Part shown: positions 44,377 through 53,101 of the stretch, piece by piece
Position numbering within the stretch: the first letter of the stretch is position 1
Layout: every line of letters starts with the position of its first letter
Assembly: GCA_014841595.1 (NCBI GenBank)
Contig: JACYUE010000004.1
Location: forward strand, 1-64,000
DNA length: 64,000 bases
Source: Oxalobacteraceae sp. CFBP 8761
GTDB lineage: Bacteria > Pseudomonadota > Gammaproteobacteria > Burkholderiales > Burkholderiaceae_D
Reading direction: 5' to 3'
Program-made: the position numbers and the translations under genes
Notes under the pieces: generated by a model
What the model was told of the DNA's origin: nothing
Databases searched by the model: none
Seen by the model: only the letters and a program-made list of their open reading frames with translations

Positions 44377-44463
44377 TGGTCTCGTCAAGCGAACCTGCAT
44401 GATTGACCGGAGCGCGCTGCGATCAGTAAAGGCCAATCCCGGTGCAGTTTTCGGAGGATGTAA

Positions 44464-44607
44464 ATGGTTCAGATTGTTCTTTGCTGTTTTTTCAAATGGT
44501 TTAACAAAGGAATGGGGGCATCGAGGCCAGGGCCGCTCATGGCATGTGCGCCGACCGACTTCGTGGTCGCCAACCTGCCCGAGGCCAGACGCGACGCGCT
44601 ACAGTAA
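44464..44607 (+). CDS. Possible 47-residue small protein
   Basis: GGAGG is followed 6 bases later by an ATG that opens a 47-codon frame: MVQIVLCCFFKWFNKGMGAS at the N-terminus, ending in FVVANLPEARRDALQ. The Shine-Dalgarno is the strongest in this stretch, and the first half is Cys/Phe-rich while the second is acidic-basic and protein-like. It lies in the 321-base gap between the SCO gene and the SOUL-domain gene. There is no homology that I recognise, so treat it as a candidate. Confidence 0.35.
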   Translation: MVQIVLCCFFKWFNKGMGASRPGPLMACAPTDFVVANLPEARRDALQ

Positions 44608-44697
44608 TGCCAGACCTCCTTGTGTCCTGGCAGGCCAGGCGCCGCGTTGTGGAAAGTGTATGCTCTTGCCATGCTCACTGCCTCAGGAAAGCACGCC

Positions 44698-45366
44698 ATG
44701 ACTGCCCCCACCCGACCATCCTGCCGCATTGCCCGGCCACGGCGCACACGACAGCTGATGGGCCTTGCCTGCGTCGTGGGGCTGGCGCTGGTGCTGCTGC
44801 CCGCAGCCAGCCACGCGGTCGAAGAACCCGCCTACACCATCGTGCGGTCCTACCCTGCATTCGAGATTCGCCAGTACGGGGCCTACACCGTCGCCGAGGT
44901 CGTGATGCCGCCGCCCGCCGAGGATGCGGGGAACCGCGCCTTTCCCATTTTGGCCGGCTACATCTTTGGCAAGAACAAGGGCGAACGCAAGCTTGCCATG
45001 ACCGCCCCGGTGACCCAGGCGCCGGTCCCGGCCAAGCTGGACATGACGGCGCCCGTCACCCAGAGCACGGTTCCCGATGGCATCCTGGTGCAGTTCGTCC
45101 TGCCCAAGGACATCAATATGGACAACGCGCCGCTGCCGCTCGATCCAAGCATCAGGCTGCGCGAAGTGCCGCCCACACAGGTGGCAGTGATCCGGTATTC
45201 CGGCTTCTGGTCGCAAGCCAATTACGACCGGCACCTGGCCGAACTTCAGGCGGCGCTGCGTGCAGCCAATATCCGCTGGACCGGCGAACCGGTGCTGTCG
45301 CGCTACAACGGCCCGATGACGCCATGGTTCATGCGGCGCAACGAGATCTGGCTGAAGCTCGACTGA
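44698..45366 (+). CDS. SOUL heme-binding family exported protein
   Basis: The 222-residue protein has an N-terminal membrane or signal segment (LMGLACVVGLALVLLPAASH) and a SOUL domain: AYTIVRSYPAFEIRQYGAYT, LAMTAPVTQAPVP repeated as DMTAPVTQSTVPDG, FVLPKDINMDNAPLP and NGPMTPWFMRRNEIWL. SOUL proteins bind heme in animals; in bacteria their role is not clear. AGGAAAG before the ATG at 44698 supports this start; in-frame ATGs at 44620 and 44671 would add unlikely N-termini. Confidence 0.85.
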   Translation: MTAPTRPSCRIARPRRTRQLMGLACVVGLALVLLPAASHAVEEPAYTIVRSYPAFEIRQYGAYTVAEVVMPPPAEDAGNRAFPILAGYIFGKNKGERKLAMTAPVTQAPVPAKLDMTAPVTQSTVPDGILVQFVLPKDINMDNAPLPLDPSIRLREVPPTQVAVIRYSGFWSQANYDRHLAELQAALRAANIRWTGEPVLSRYNGPMTPWFMRRNEIWLKLD

Positions 45367-45387
45367 ACGGCGCCGCGCCGGCGCCTG

Positions 45388-46530
45388 TTATCGACGCGCG
45401 GGCATGCGCCCCCATTTGACCAGGCCGACAACCGCGAACACCAGCGCCAGGCCGAGCAGCATCGCAAGCTCCGTGCGCACCTCGTGCAGCGAGGCGCCCA
45501 TCTGGTTGGTGGCGACGAAGCCCTGGATCGCCGCAGTCGACGGCAACAGCGCGCCGAGTGCGCGCAGCGGCAGCGGGATGGCGCTTGCCGGCCAGGTCAG
45601 GCCCGACAGGAACATGATGGGCAATGAGGTGGCAACGAGCAGCTGCATGCTGCGCTCGCGGGTGCGGAATAACATGCCGATCAACATGCCCAACGCCGCC
45701 ACGCTGTAGGCGAACAGCAGGGTCAGGACGGCCGTGCCCGCCAGATTGCCACCGCGCGGATAATCCTGCCACCAGAAGACGAAGCCGAAAAAGTACAGCG
45801 CATTGAGCACCACGACCAGCGCGAACGCAGTCAGGGCGCCGCAATACGAGGCCGCGTCCTGCCCGTAAGGAAAGGATTTGTCGCTCGCCCAGCTGCCGAA
45901 CAACAGCCCGATCCCGAGCAAAAAGGTTTGCTGCATGACCAGCACCATGACGCCAGGCACGACATACGAGGCATAGCCTTCGCGCACATTGAACAGGGGC
46001 AGCGCCTCAACGGCCAGCGGCTGGCGCGACGCCTCGGCCTGCATGCCGGACGGGGTCGCCGCGCCCAGGCGCTTGAGTTCGATACCTGCGGACACCGTGC
46101 CGGCGACCTCGGCCAGGCCGTTCAGGACCACCTTGTTCAGCAAAGGATAGGAACCGTGGCCGCTGACCTCCACTTCGGGCTGCATGCCGGCCAGCACCTT
46201 GCGGCTGAAGTCGGCGGGAATGAACAGCGCGCCGGCAGCCTTGCCCTGCCAGATCAGCGCCTGCGCATCTTCCGGCCGCGTGCTGACGCCGGCCACGACC
46301 AGGCCGGGGTGGGCCCCGGCATAGCGGATCAGCTGGCGCGACAGGGCCGACTGGTCCTGGTCGACGACCGCGACCGGCACCCGGCGCACCGTCTCGGTGC
46401 TATAGGGCAGCGGATAGAAAAACGAATAGATGATGCCGGAAATGAAAAACAGCAGCAGCGCCGCCTTGTCCCGCAAGATGGCTTGCCAGGTCAGCACGAA
46501 CGCGCCCCAGGCGCGGCGCGGGGCGCTCAT
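45388..46530 (-). CDS. ABC-2-type permease, second of two
   Basis: The 380-residue inner-membrane protein has one helix near the N-terminus (LLLFFISGIIYSFFYPLPYS), a large extracytoplasmic domain (about 50-190) and a group of five or six helices near the C-terminus, as in ABC-2 permeases such as YhhJ or YbhR. The ATG overlaps the stop of the preceding permease gene by four bases (ATGA). It closes a minus-strand operon tolC-like, hlyD-like, permease, permease. No ATP-binding protein gene is in the operon or nearby. Confidence 0.85.
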   Translation of the reverse strand: MSAPRRAWGAFVLTWQAILRDKAALLLFFISGIIYSFFYPLPYSTETVRRVPVAVVDQDQSALSRQLIRYAGAHPGLVVAGVSTRPEDAQALIWQGKAAGALFIPADFSRKVLAGMQPEVEVSGHGSYPLLNKVVLNGLAEVAGTVSAGIELKRLGAATPSGMQAEASRQPLAVEALPLFNVREGYASYVVPGVMVLVMQQTFLLGIGLLFGSWASDKSFPYGQDAASYCGALTAFALVVVLNALYFFGFVFWWQDYPRGGNLAGTAVLTLLFAYSVAALGMLIGMLFRTRERSMQLLVATSLPIMFLSGLTWPASAIPLPLRALGALLPSTAAIQGFVATNQMGASLHEVRTELAMLLGLALVFAVVGLVKWGRMPARR

Positions 46531-47708
46531 TGCTTGCCCCAGGTGGCAGGCTGGTGCATGCGACGCGCCAGGCGCAGCCAGGCAGCCACGCCCAGGCCAA
46601 GCGTAAAGGCCAGCAGGATCGCCAGGTGCGCCAGGTTGTAGCGCAGCGGCGCGCCCCCTGTCCAGGTGTTGTTCAGCATTTGCAGATAGTGTGTCAGCGG
46701 CAGGGATTCGGCCCAGATGCGCGCGCTCAGCGGCATCGACAGCAGCGGAAAGCCCTGGCCGGCGAACGCGAACGCGGGCGCCGTGATGAAGGCGCTGGCC
46801 GACAGCGCCGCGCGCAGCGATGAGGTGAAGACGGCGATCGCCGCGCCAAGCGCGAGGCAGGCCGTGATGAACAGGGCGGTGCCTGCCAGCATGGCCGTGG
46901 CGCTCCCCTGCACCGGCCAGCGCAGCACGACGCCGAACAGGACGAACAGCAACAGCGCATGCACGGCGAAGCAGGCGCAAGGGATGAGCAATTTTCCCAG
47001 CAGGGCCGCAGCAGGCTTGCCGTGGGCGGCGGCCAGCCAGTCGGGCACGGTGGCGGCGCGAAATTCGCGGCCAATCGCCGTCACCGCTGCCAGCGTCACG
47101 AACATATGCAATAGCGTAAAGGCCACCGGCAGCGCAAGCGACGGGATGTAGCTGCCGTTTTCATTGAACAGCGTGCTGATGCGGGTTTGCACCGGCTCGA
47201 TCTGCACGCCGGCCTGGCCGGGGCCAGCGCCGCGGCGCGCGCGCGCCTGCAGTTCGATGCCCGCCGACAGGGTGGCCACCACGGCGCGCACGTCGCGCGT
47301 CATGCTGCCCGAATGCGCCGAGAACTGGGCGTTGTAGGCCCACTGGACCTTGGCAGCCCGGCCCGCAAGCACCGATTCCTGCAGATCTGCAGGAATCGAC
47401 ACCAGGCCGAATGCCTCGCGCGCGCGGATCAGGCGCAGCGCCTCGGCCTCGTTGTCTGCGACGAGCACCACGTTCAGGCCGGGCGAAGCATCGAGCATGC
47501 GGATCAGGTTGCGCGAGACAACGGTATGGTCGCGGTCATGCACCACCAGCGGCAGGTCGCGCGCCACGCCGGCCGAGAAGGTCCACCATGTCAGCAGGTA
47601 GAGCGCGAGCGGGATCGCCCCCAGCATGGCGATATCCCATGGATCGGCGCGCAGGCGTGCCCATTCGCGCCGCAAGGACGATGCGATGGCGTTGCCGGAT
47701 CGGGTCAT
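46527..47708 (-). CDS. ABC-2-type permease, first of two
   Basis: The 393-residue protein has the same plan as its partner: an N-terminal helix (IAMLGAIPLALYLLTWWTF), an extracytoplasmic domain of about 170 residues, and five to six helices in the second half. The pair shares segments such as VVHDRDHTVVSRNLIRMLD (compare VVDQDQSALSRQLIRYAG in the partner), so the two probably arose by duplication and work as a heterodimer. It begins 9 bases after the HlyD-like gene. Confidence 0.85.
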   Translation of the reverse strand: MTRSGNAIASSLRREWARLRADPWDIAMLGAIPLALYLLTWWTFSAGVARDLPLVVHDRDHTVVSRNLIRMLDASPGLNVVLVADNEAEALRLIRAREAFGLVSIPADLQESVLAGRAAKVQWAYNAQFSAHSGSMTRDVRAVVATLSAGIELQARARRGAGPGQAGVQIEPVQTRISTLFNENGSYIPSLALPVAFTLLHMFVTLAAVTAIGREFRAATVPDWLAAAHGKPAAALLGKLLIPCACFAVHALLLFVLFGVVLRWPVQGSATAMLAGTALFITACLALGAAIAVFTSSLRAALSASAFITAPAFAFAGQGFPLLSMPLSARIWAESLPLTHYLQMLNNTWTGGAPLRYNLAHLAILLAFTLGLGVAAWLRLARRMHQPATWGKQ

Positions 47709-47717
47709 CGGCCGCGC

Positions 47718-48695
47718 TCAGTGGTCGAATACGACCGTCATTCCCGGGCGCAGTCCGGGCACCGGGGCGGTCGGGCGCAGCCTGACCTCGAAGGTGCGCA
47801 GATCGGTGCCGCCGGGGCGCGCCGCGCGCCAGGTGGCAAAGGCCGGCAAGGCGGACACCGTGGTGGCCTTGAACTGGACCCGTGTGTTGAGCGCGGGGAT
47901 GGTGGCCTGGTGCACCGAACCCTGCGCATACGCCTTGAATGCATCTTCGCGCACGGCCACCACGGCCCAGACATCGGCCAGGTCGACCAGGGTAATGACG
48001 GGAAAGCCCTGCGGCGCCAGCTCACCGGCCTGGATCGCGAGCTTGGTCACCTCGCCCGCGGCGGGCGCCGTGATGCGCGTCTCGTCGAGCGCGGCGCCTG
48101 CTTCGTCCGCTGCGCCGGCCACCTGCCGCGCCTGCGCCTCGGCGGCCTGGCGGTCTTCGGCACGGGCACCCTGGCGTGCCAGCGCGTATTGGGCGCGGGC
48201 GGCGGTGGCCAGCTCGCTCGCCGAGCGCGCCTGGGCTTCGGCCTCGTCGCGTTTCTGGCGCGCGACGACGCCTTCGGCATACATCGCCCCGATGCGCTCG
48301 AACGTGATCCTGGCGAGCCTCGCGCCCGCCTCGGCACGCTCCCAGTTGGCGCGCGCGGCGACGATTTCTTCCGGCCGCGCACCGGCCTGCACCTTCTGGC
48401 TGGTCGCGCGCGCCGCATCGCGCGCGGCTTCGGCCTGCGCTACCTTGGCCCGTACCTCGGGGCTGTCGAGCTCGAACAGCAGATCGCCGCGGGCGACACG
48501 CTGGCCCAGCTGCACATGGACCTGGCCAACCCGGCCCGGCACCTTCGACGACACATTGATTTCCTGCGCCTCGATCTGGCCCTGGAGCGGATCGCGCACC
48601 GGCTGGAAGGCCAGGTACAGGCCCCACCCGAGCAGGGCAAGAATGACGATGCCGGTGCCGCCGGCAAGCAGGCCTTTGGTGGAAGGTTTTGCCAT
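47718..48695 (-). CDS. HlyD-family membrane-fusion protein
   Basis: The 325-residue protein has a single N-terminal membrane helix (LLAGGTGIVILALLGWGLYL), a biotinyl-lipoyl-like segment (VSSKVPGRVGQVHVQLGQRV), a long alpha-hairpin (about residues 85-200, rich in Ala, Glu, Arg) and a beta-barrel end (TRITAPAAGEVTKLAIQAGE). It should bridge the inner-membrane permeases to the TolC-like outer-membrane channel. Five bases separate it from the tolC-like gene. Confidence 0.9.
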   Translation of the reverse strand: MAKPSTKGLLAGGTGIVILALLGWGLYLAFQPVRDPLQGQIEAQEINVSSKVPGRVGQVHVQLGQRVARGDLLFELDSPEVRAKVAQAEAARDAARATSQKVQAGARPEEIVAARANWERAEAGARLARITFERIGAMYAEGVVARQKRDEAEAQARSASELATAARAQYALARQGARAEDRQAAEAQARQVAGAADEAGAALDETRITAPAAGEVTKLAIQAGELAPQGFPVITLVDLADVWAVVAVREDAFKAYAQGSVHQATIPALNTRVQFKATTVSALPAFATWRAARPGGTDLRTFEVRLRPTAPVPGLRPGMTVVFDH

Positions 48696-48700
48696 GATGC

Positions 48701-50113
48701 TTATTCTTTCGTGAGGTCGACGATGTGCGTGGCGGTCCGGGACAGCGCGCTCAGGCGCTCAGGCTCGCCGCTGGTGCCCAGCAATTTGGCCAGCGCCATG
48801 ACGTAGTCGTAGCCAGCCTGGGCGCGCTCGAGGGACGTTTTGGTGTAGTTGAGCGACGCGTCGGCAACGTCGGTCGACGTGGCCTGCCCGTTCTGGAACC
48901 CCACCTGCGCCAGGCGCTGCGTCTCGGCTGCCAGTTCGATTGCGGACCCCATCGCCAGGTAGCGCTGGCGGGCATCCTCCATGGTGCGCCACTGGCTTTC
49001 AGCCAGGGTCGGGATATCGCGCCCGGCCTGCTCTGCCGCCACCTCGACGCGCTGCTGCTCGAGCCGGGCGGCGGCGGTCATTTTTGCGCGGTCGATACGC
49101 TCGACCAGCGGGACGCTGACCGACACCCCGACCAGCCAGTTGGCGCGGCTGGAGCTGCCACGGTTGAGGTTATAGTTGGCGATCCCGATGACGGTCGGGC
49201 TGAATTCCCGGCCCTGCAGTTGCAGGGCGCCGTCCGCCTGCTTGCGCTTGCCTGCAATTTGTTTCCAGGCCGCGTTCGACGCCATGGCCGCATCGATGAA
49301 CGAGGCCAGCGAGCCCGGCGACTCGGCATGCACGAACAGCGGCGTGGTCGGCGTGACGGCGCTGTGCGCGTCGAGCAGCCGGCGCAGCGCGAGCTGCGCG
49401 ATCTCGAGGTCGCTGCCCGCCTTTGCCGCTTCCCTGACCGCATTGTCGACGGCGACATCGGCTTTCAGGCGCTCGACCTTCGCGATCAGCCCGCTACGCT
49501 CCATCTTGCGCGCCATGCGCTGATGCTCTTTGGCAAGCTCGGCCGCCGAGCTGCGCAACTGGCTGGCCTTGGCGGCAAGTTGCACCGTGAAATAGCGTTG
49601 CGCCAGCTGGATCGACGCATCGTCGACGGCCGCCTGCACGCTCGCATGGGCTTCGTCCGCGCGGCCGGCGGCGATCTGCTTGACCGCATCGAGGCGCCCA
49701 CCCGTGTAAAGCGGCCAGACCGTGTTCAGGCCGAGCGAATGCACATTGAACACGCGGTCGACATTGATGGCCGGCGGGATCTCCGGCAGGTTCAGGGCTG
49801 GCAGCGGCGGCAGCGAGTCGAGCAACGGGTTGGCCAGCTGCGTAATTGCGCCGGTGTCGACGCTGAGGGTGGTCGAGACCCGCCCGGCAAAGCCGGACAG
49901 GCGCACATCCGGGCCATCGATGCGGCGCAGCGCCTCGGCCTGCAATTGCCTGGCCTGGAAATCGAGCCGGGCGCCATTTACCGCACCCGCACTGGTTTGC
50001 ATCCGGCGCAGCGCCTCGGCATAGTCGATGCCGGTATCGGCCCGTACGGGCAGGGTCAGCGCCACAAGCGCAGCGGCCGCAATTGCCCCAGGCAAAATAG
50101 CCTTCACTTTCAT
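48701..50113 (-). CDS. TolC-family outer-membrane efflux protein
   Basis: The 470-residue exported protein starts with a signal peptide (to VRADTG) and carries two outer-membrane-efflux repeats with long helices, for example GGRLDAVKQIAAGRADEAHA in the first half and QVGFQNGQATSTDVADASL near the end; the latter is a typical TolC helix signature. It is the first gene of the exporter operon, so all parts of the envelope-spanning pump except an ATPase are encoded together. The substrate is unknown. Confidence 0.9.
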   Translation of the reverse strand: MKVKAILPGAIAAAALVALTLPVRADTGIDYAEALRRMQTSAGAVNGARLDFQARQLQAEALRRIDGPDVRLSGFAGRVSTTLSVDTGAITQLANPLLDSLPPLPALNLPEIPPAINVDRVFNVHSLGLNTVWPLYTGGRLDAVKQIAAGRADEAHASVQAAVDDASIQLAQRYFTVQLAAKASQLRSSAAELAKEHQRMARKMERSGLIAKVERLKADVAVDNAVREAAKAGSDLEIAQLALRRLLDAHSAVTPTTPLFVHAESPGSLASFIDAAMASNAAWKQIAGKRKQADGALQLQGREFSPTVIGIANYNLNRGSSSRANWLVGVSVSVPLVERIDRAKMTAAARLEQQRVEVAAEQAGRDIPTLAESQWRTMEDARQRYLAMGSAIELAAETQRLAQVGFQNGQATSTDVADASLNYTKTSLERAQAGYDYVMALAKLLGTSGEPERLSALSRTATHIVDLTKE

Positions 50114-50345
50114 GCATTGCTCCGGTATTCAGTCGTCGATCCGCCCTCGTCGGCGCGGATGCTGTTGCTGGTCATGCATCTTGCATGACAGGCATCATGG
50201 ACGTCATGATAACGCCTCGCGCGTATTGACGGCTACCTGCTTGCGTTCGCCGTTCCTGGCTGGCAATCGTCCTAGCGGACGCAGTCATTAAGCCCGCTGG
50301 GGTACGCTTGCAGCAGACGCACACCCGTGCGATGGGAGATCGATC

Positions 50346-51221
50346 ATGCATTACATTCGCTGCGGCAACGGCAAACCTTTGCTTCTGATTCATGGCCTCG
50401 GTGGCCACTGGCAGAGCTGGAATCCCATCCTGGCCGATCTCGCGAGCAGGCGCGAAGTCATCGCGGTGGACCTGCCCGGCTTTGGCCAGACGCCCAGGCT
50501 GGCCGGCGAAACCTCGATCCGCACTCTGGCAGATGAGACGGCAGCCTTTCTCCACGCCCAGGGCTTGACCGGCATCGACGCAGTCGGCAGCTCGATGGGG
50601 GCGCGGCTGGTACTGGAACTTGCGCGCCGCGGTGGCGTCGTTGGCGGCGTGGTGGCGCTCAATCCGGGCGGGTTCTGGCAGGGCTGGGAGCGGCACGCGT
50701 TCTTCAGCTCGATTTACCTGTCGATACGGCTGCTGCGACTGCTGCGGCCCGTGTTGCCGGCGATCTGCGCCAGCCCGGTTGGCCGCGCGCTGTTGCTGGC
50801 CCAATTCACATCGCGGCCAACGAAACTGGCGCCGGACGTCGTGACCGATGAATTGTGCAGTTACGTAGCCTCGCCGGTGTTTGACGAAATGCTCACTCAG
50901 CTTGCTTATGGCGAAGAGCAGCAAGGCGCGCCCCGCAACAGCATCACGCAGCCGCTCGTCATTGGTTGGGGACGACGTGACCGGGTCTGCTTCCCATGGC
51001 AGGCCAAGCGGGCACTGGCCCTGTTCCCGGATGCCCAACTGCACTGGTTCGAGCGCTGTGGCCATTTCCCGCATTGGGATGCGCCGGCGGAAACCGCACA
51101 CCTGATTCTGAGCGCACTGGCCGGCAGCCACGCCAATGCCGCGGCCGGACTGTCACACGCACGCGATGCAAACCACGCTGCACACGACTTGCATTTACAC
51201 TTGCCACAATCGACTGGCTGA
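50346..51221 (+). CDS. Alpha/beta-fold hydrolase
   Basis: The 291-residue protein has the HGLGG oxyanion loop at the N-terminus ([14 protein letters not shown]), the nucleophile elbow GSSMGAR (serine near residue 82), an acid in [12 protein letters not shown] and the histidine in [14 protein letters not shown] cap domain of about 70 residues ([15 protein letters not shown]) is Leu-rich and could sit near a membrane. No signal peptide is seen. It is followed closely by msrA, but the 47-base gap gives no sign of coupling. Confidence 0.85.
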   Translation: MHYIRCGNGKPLLLIHGLGGHWQSWNPILADLASRREVIAVDLPGFGQTPRLAGETSIRTLADETAAFLHAQGLTGIDAVGSSMGARLVLELARRGGVVGGVVALNPGGFWQGWERHAFFSSIYLSIRLLRLLRPVLPAICASPVGRALLLAQFTSRPTKLAPDVVTDELCSYVASPVFDEMLTQLAYGEEQQGAPRNSITQPLVIGWGRRDRVCFPWQAKRALALFPDAQLHWFERCGHFPHWDAPAETAHLILSALAGSHANAAAGLSHARDANHAAHDLHLHLPQSTG

Positions 51222-51268
51222 TCGGCACGCACGTTCAGCCCACCTGTTTATCCAAGCAAAGGACATCA

Positions 51269-51784
51269 ATGACACAACAAACTGAAACCGCAATCCTGGC
51301 CGGAGGCTGCTTCTGGGGCATGGAAGACCTGCTGCGCCGCATGCCTGGCGTGCTGTCCACGCGCGTCGGCTATACCGGCGGCGATGTGCCCAACGCTACG
51401 TACCGCAACCATGGCACGCATGCTGAAGCGCTCGAACTGGTGTTCGATCCCGCCAAGATCAGCTATCGCCGGATTCTCGAATTCTTCTTCCAGATTCACG
51501 ATCCGACCACCCCGAACCGCCAGGGCAATGACCGGGGCATGAGCTATCGCTCCGCCATCTATTATCTCGACGACGCGCAAAAGCAGATGGCCGAGCAGAC
51601 CATTGCCGACGTCGACGCATCCGGCCTCTGGCCTGGCAAGGCCGTCACCGAGATCGCTGCAGCAGGGCCGTTCTGGGAAGCCGAACCGGAACACCAGGAT
51701 TATCTGGAACGCATTCCAAACGGCTACACCTGCCACTTCATCCGTCCGGACTGGAAGCTGCCCTCGCGCCCGGAATCGACGTAA
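51269..51784 (+). CDS. msrA: Peptide-methionine (S)-S-oxide reductase
   Basis: The 171-residue enzyme reduces methionine-S-sulfoxide in proteins. The catalytic cysteine is in [14 protein letters not shown] (about residue 14), and the substrate pocket is marked by [20 protein letters not shown] and [12 protein letters not shown]. No MsrB domain is fused. AAAGGA just before the ATG at 51269 sets the start; the frame is open much further upstream across the hydrolase gene but is not coding there. Confidence 0.95.
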   Translation: MTQQTETAILAGGCFWGMEDLLRRMPGVLSTRVGYTGGDVPNATYRNHGTHAEALELVFDPAKISYRRILEFFFQIHDPTTPNRQGNDRGMSYRSAIYYLDDAQKQMAEQTIADVDASGLWPGKAVTEIAAAGPFWEAEPEHQDYLERIPNGYTCHFIRPDWKLPSRPEST

Positions 51785-51856
51785 GCCCGGCACGGTCGGG
51801 TTAATCGTATCCGGTTGATCCCGACCATCGGTTGCACGCTGAAGCGGAACTCCGAC

Positions 51857-51889
51857 GGATGAACATCAGTCCAAAAAAGACGTTCATCC
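51857..51889 (+). promoter_or_regulatory. Leader hairpin before the FAS1 lipoprotein gene
   Basis: GGATGAAC and GTTCATCC form an 8-bp perfect stem, with a further GTC/GAC pairing inside and a CAAAAAA loop. It ends directly before the GGAGGTG ribosome-binding site (51891-51897), so it may affect translation or stability of the FAS1 mRNA. Confidence 0.4.
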
Positions 51890-51902
51890 CGGAGGTGCAA
51901 CC

Positions 51903-52859
51903 ATGAGATCTGTCTTGAAGTGGCTTGGTGCGTTGAGTCTGGCGATTCTTCTGTCGTCGTGTGGAAGCAGTGACGACGATCTCGGAAATGTAGCCGAGGT
52001 CGCCCAAAGGAATGGTTTTACGGCATTGCTGGCGGCAGTCGACAAGGCTGGCATTGCCAGTACCCTGACTGCTGCCAATGCCGACCTGACGGTGCTGGCG
52101 CCCACCGACGCGGCCTTCGGCGCACTGGCGACACAACTCGGCTTCACCAATGCCGGCGCCATGGTGGCAGCACTGCCAGCGGCCGATCTGGCCAAGATAC
52201 TGCGCTACCACGTACTCCCCGGCGCCAGGTCCTCAGCGGCGCTGGGCACCGCTGGCGCCGCCCTGCCGACAGCCTACGTTTTTGACGGCGCAGCTGCCCG
52301 GCTCGCACTCAACACCTCTTCCGGCGTCGCGTTCACCGACGCCGTGCTGGCCAGGGCCAGTGTAACGACGGCCAATGTGTATGCCGACAATGGCATCATC
52401 CATGGGATCGACAAGGTGTTGATACCACCCGGCGTGCTCAATGTCGTGCAGATGGCGCAGACCAATCCGGCGTCTTTCAGCGCGCTCGTCGGCGCAGTCG
52501 TGGCAACCGGCCTGGCGCCTGCCCTCAGTGGCAGCGGTCCATTTACCGTCTTCGCACCCAACAACGCCGCATTCGCCTCGGCGCCGACGGGTCTGACAAG
52601 GTCACAGTTGACATCGGTCCTGACCTATCACGTGCTGCCGGCACAGGTCCTGTCTACTGCCATACCGTTTGGCACGCCGGTGGCCACGCTGGCGACGACA
52701 GCCCTCGATGGGTCAACGGTTGCGGCCCAGACCATTACGATCAACCGCAATCTGACGATCACCGACACCACGGCCGTTCCGGCCAGCATCCTGGCGACGG
52801 ATGTACGCGCCAGCAATGGGGTCATTCATGTCATCGGAAAGGTATTGATTCCCAAATAG
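51903..52859 (+). CDS. Lipoprotein with two FAS1 (fasciclin) domains
   Basis: The 318-residue protein has a lipoprotein signal (LAILLSSCGSSDDD) and two fasciclin domains, about 28-175 and 176-318. Each has the H1 and H2 family blocks, for example LTVLAPTDAAFGAL and FTVFAPNNAAFASA for H1, and GIIHGIDKVLIPPG and GVIHVIGKVLIPK for H2, plus YHVLPG or YHVLPA. FAS1 domains mediate adhesion. A GGAGGTG ribosome-binding site just before the ATG is preceded by a hairpin. Confidence 0.92.
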   Translation: MRSVLKWLGALSLAILLSSCGSSDDDLGNVAEVAQRNGFTALLAAVDKAGIASTLTAANADLTVLAPTDAAFGALATQLGFTNAGAMVAALPAADLAKILRYHVLPGARSSAALGTAGAALPTAYVFDGAAARLALNTSSGVAFTDAVLARASVTTANVYADNGIIHGIDKVLIPPGVLNVVQMAQTNPASFSALVGAVVATGLAPALSGSGPFTVFAPNNAAFASAPTGLTRSQLTSVLTYHVLPAQVLSTAIPFGTPVATLATTALDGSTVAAQTITINRNLTITDTTAVPASILATDVRASNGVIHVIGKVLIPK

Positions 52860-52940
52860 ATCCACGACAGCGCCTTGGAATCTCATCCAGGCCAGGGCGC
52901 TCGCCAGCCAGGCAAAACGCGCCAGCCTGCGCGCCTCGAC

Positions 52941-52975
52941 TGACGCTGCTGTACTGACGCTGCTGTACTGACGCT
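52941..52975. repeat. 14-bp tandem repeat, 2.5 copies
   Basis: TGACGCTGCTGTAC occurs twice in direct succession, followed by TGACGCT. It lies between the FAS1 lipoprotein gene and the DUF819 gene in a stretch without other features. Copy number could vary between strains by slippage. Confidence 0.7.
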
Positions 52976-53101
52976 ACCGACTGCCAGCGTCCATGACGTT
53001 GACGACACCCTTGCGCCCGGCGATACTCGTTGCTCTTCGACCAATGCGATGCACGCTGCATGCCCGTCATTGGTCCCTGACGCGAATAACCTGGAGCGCG
53101 C

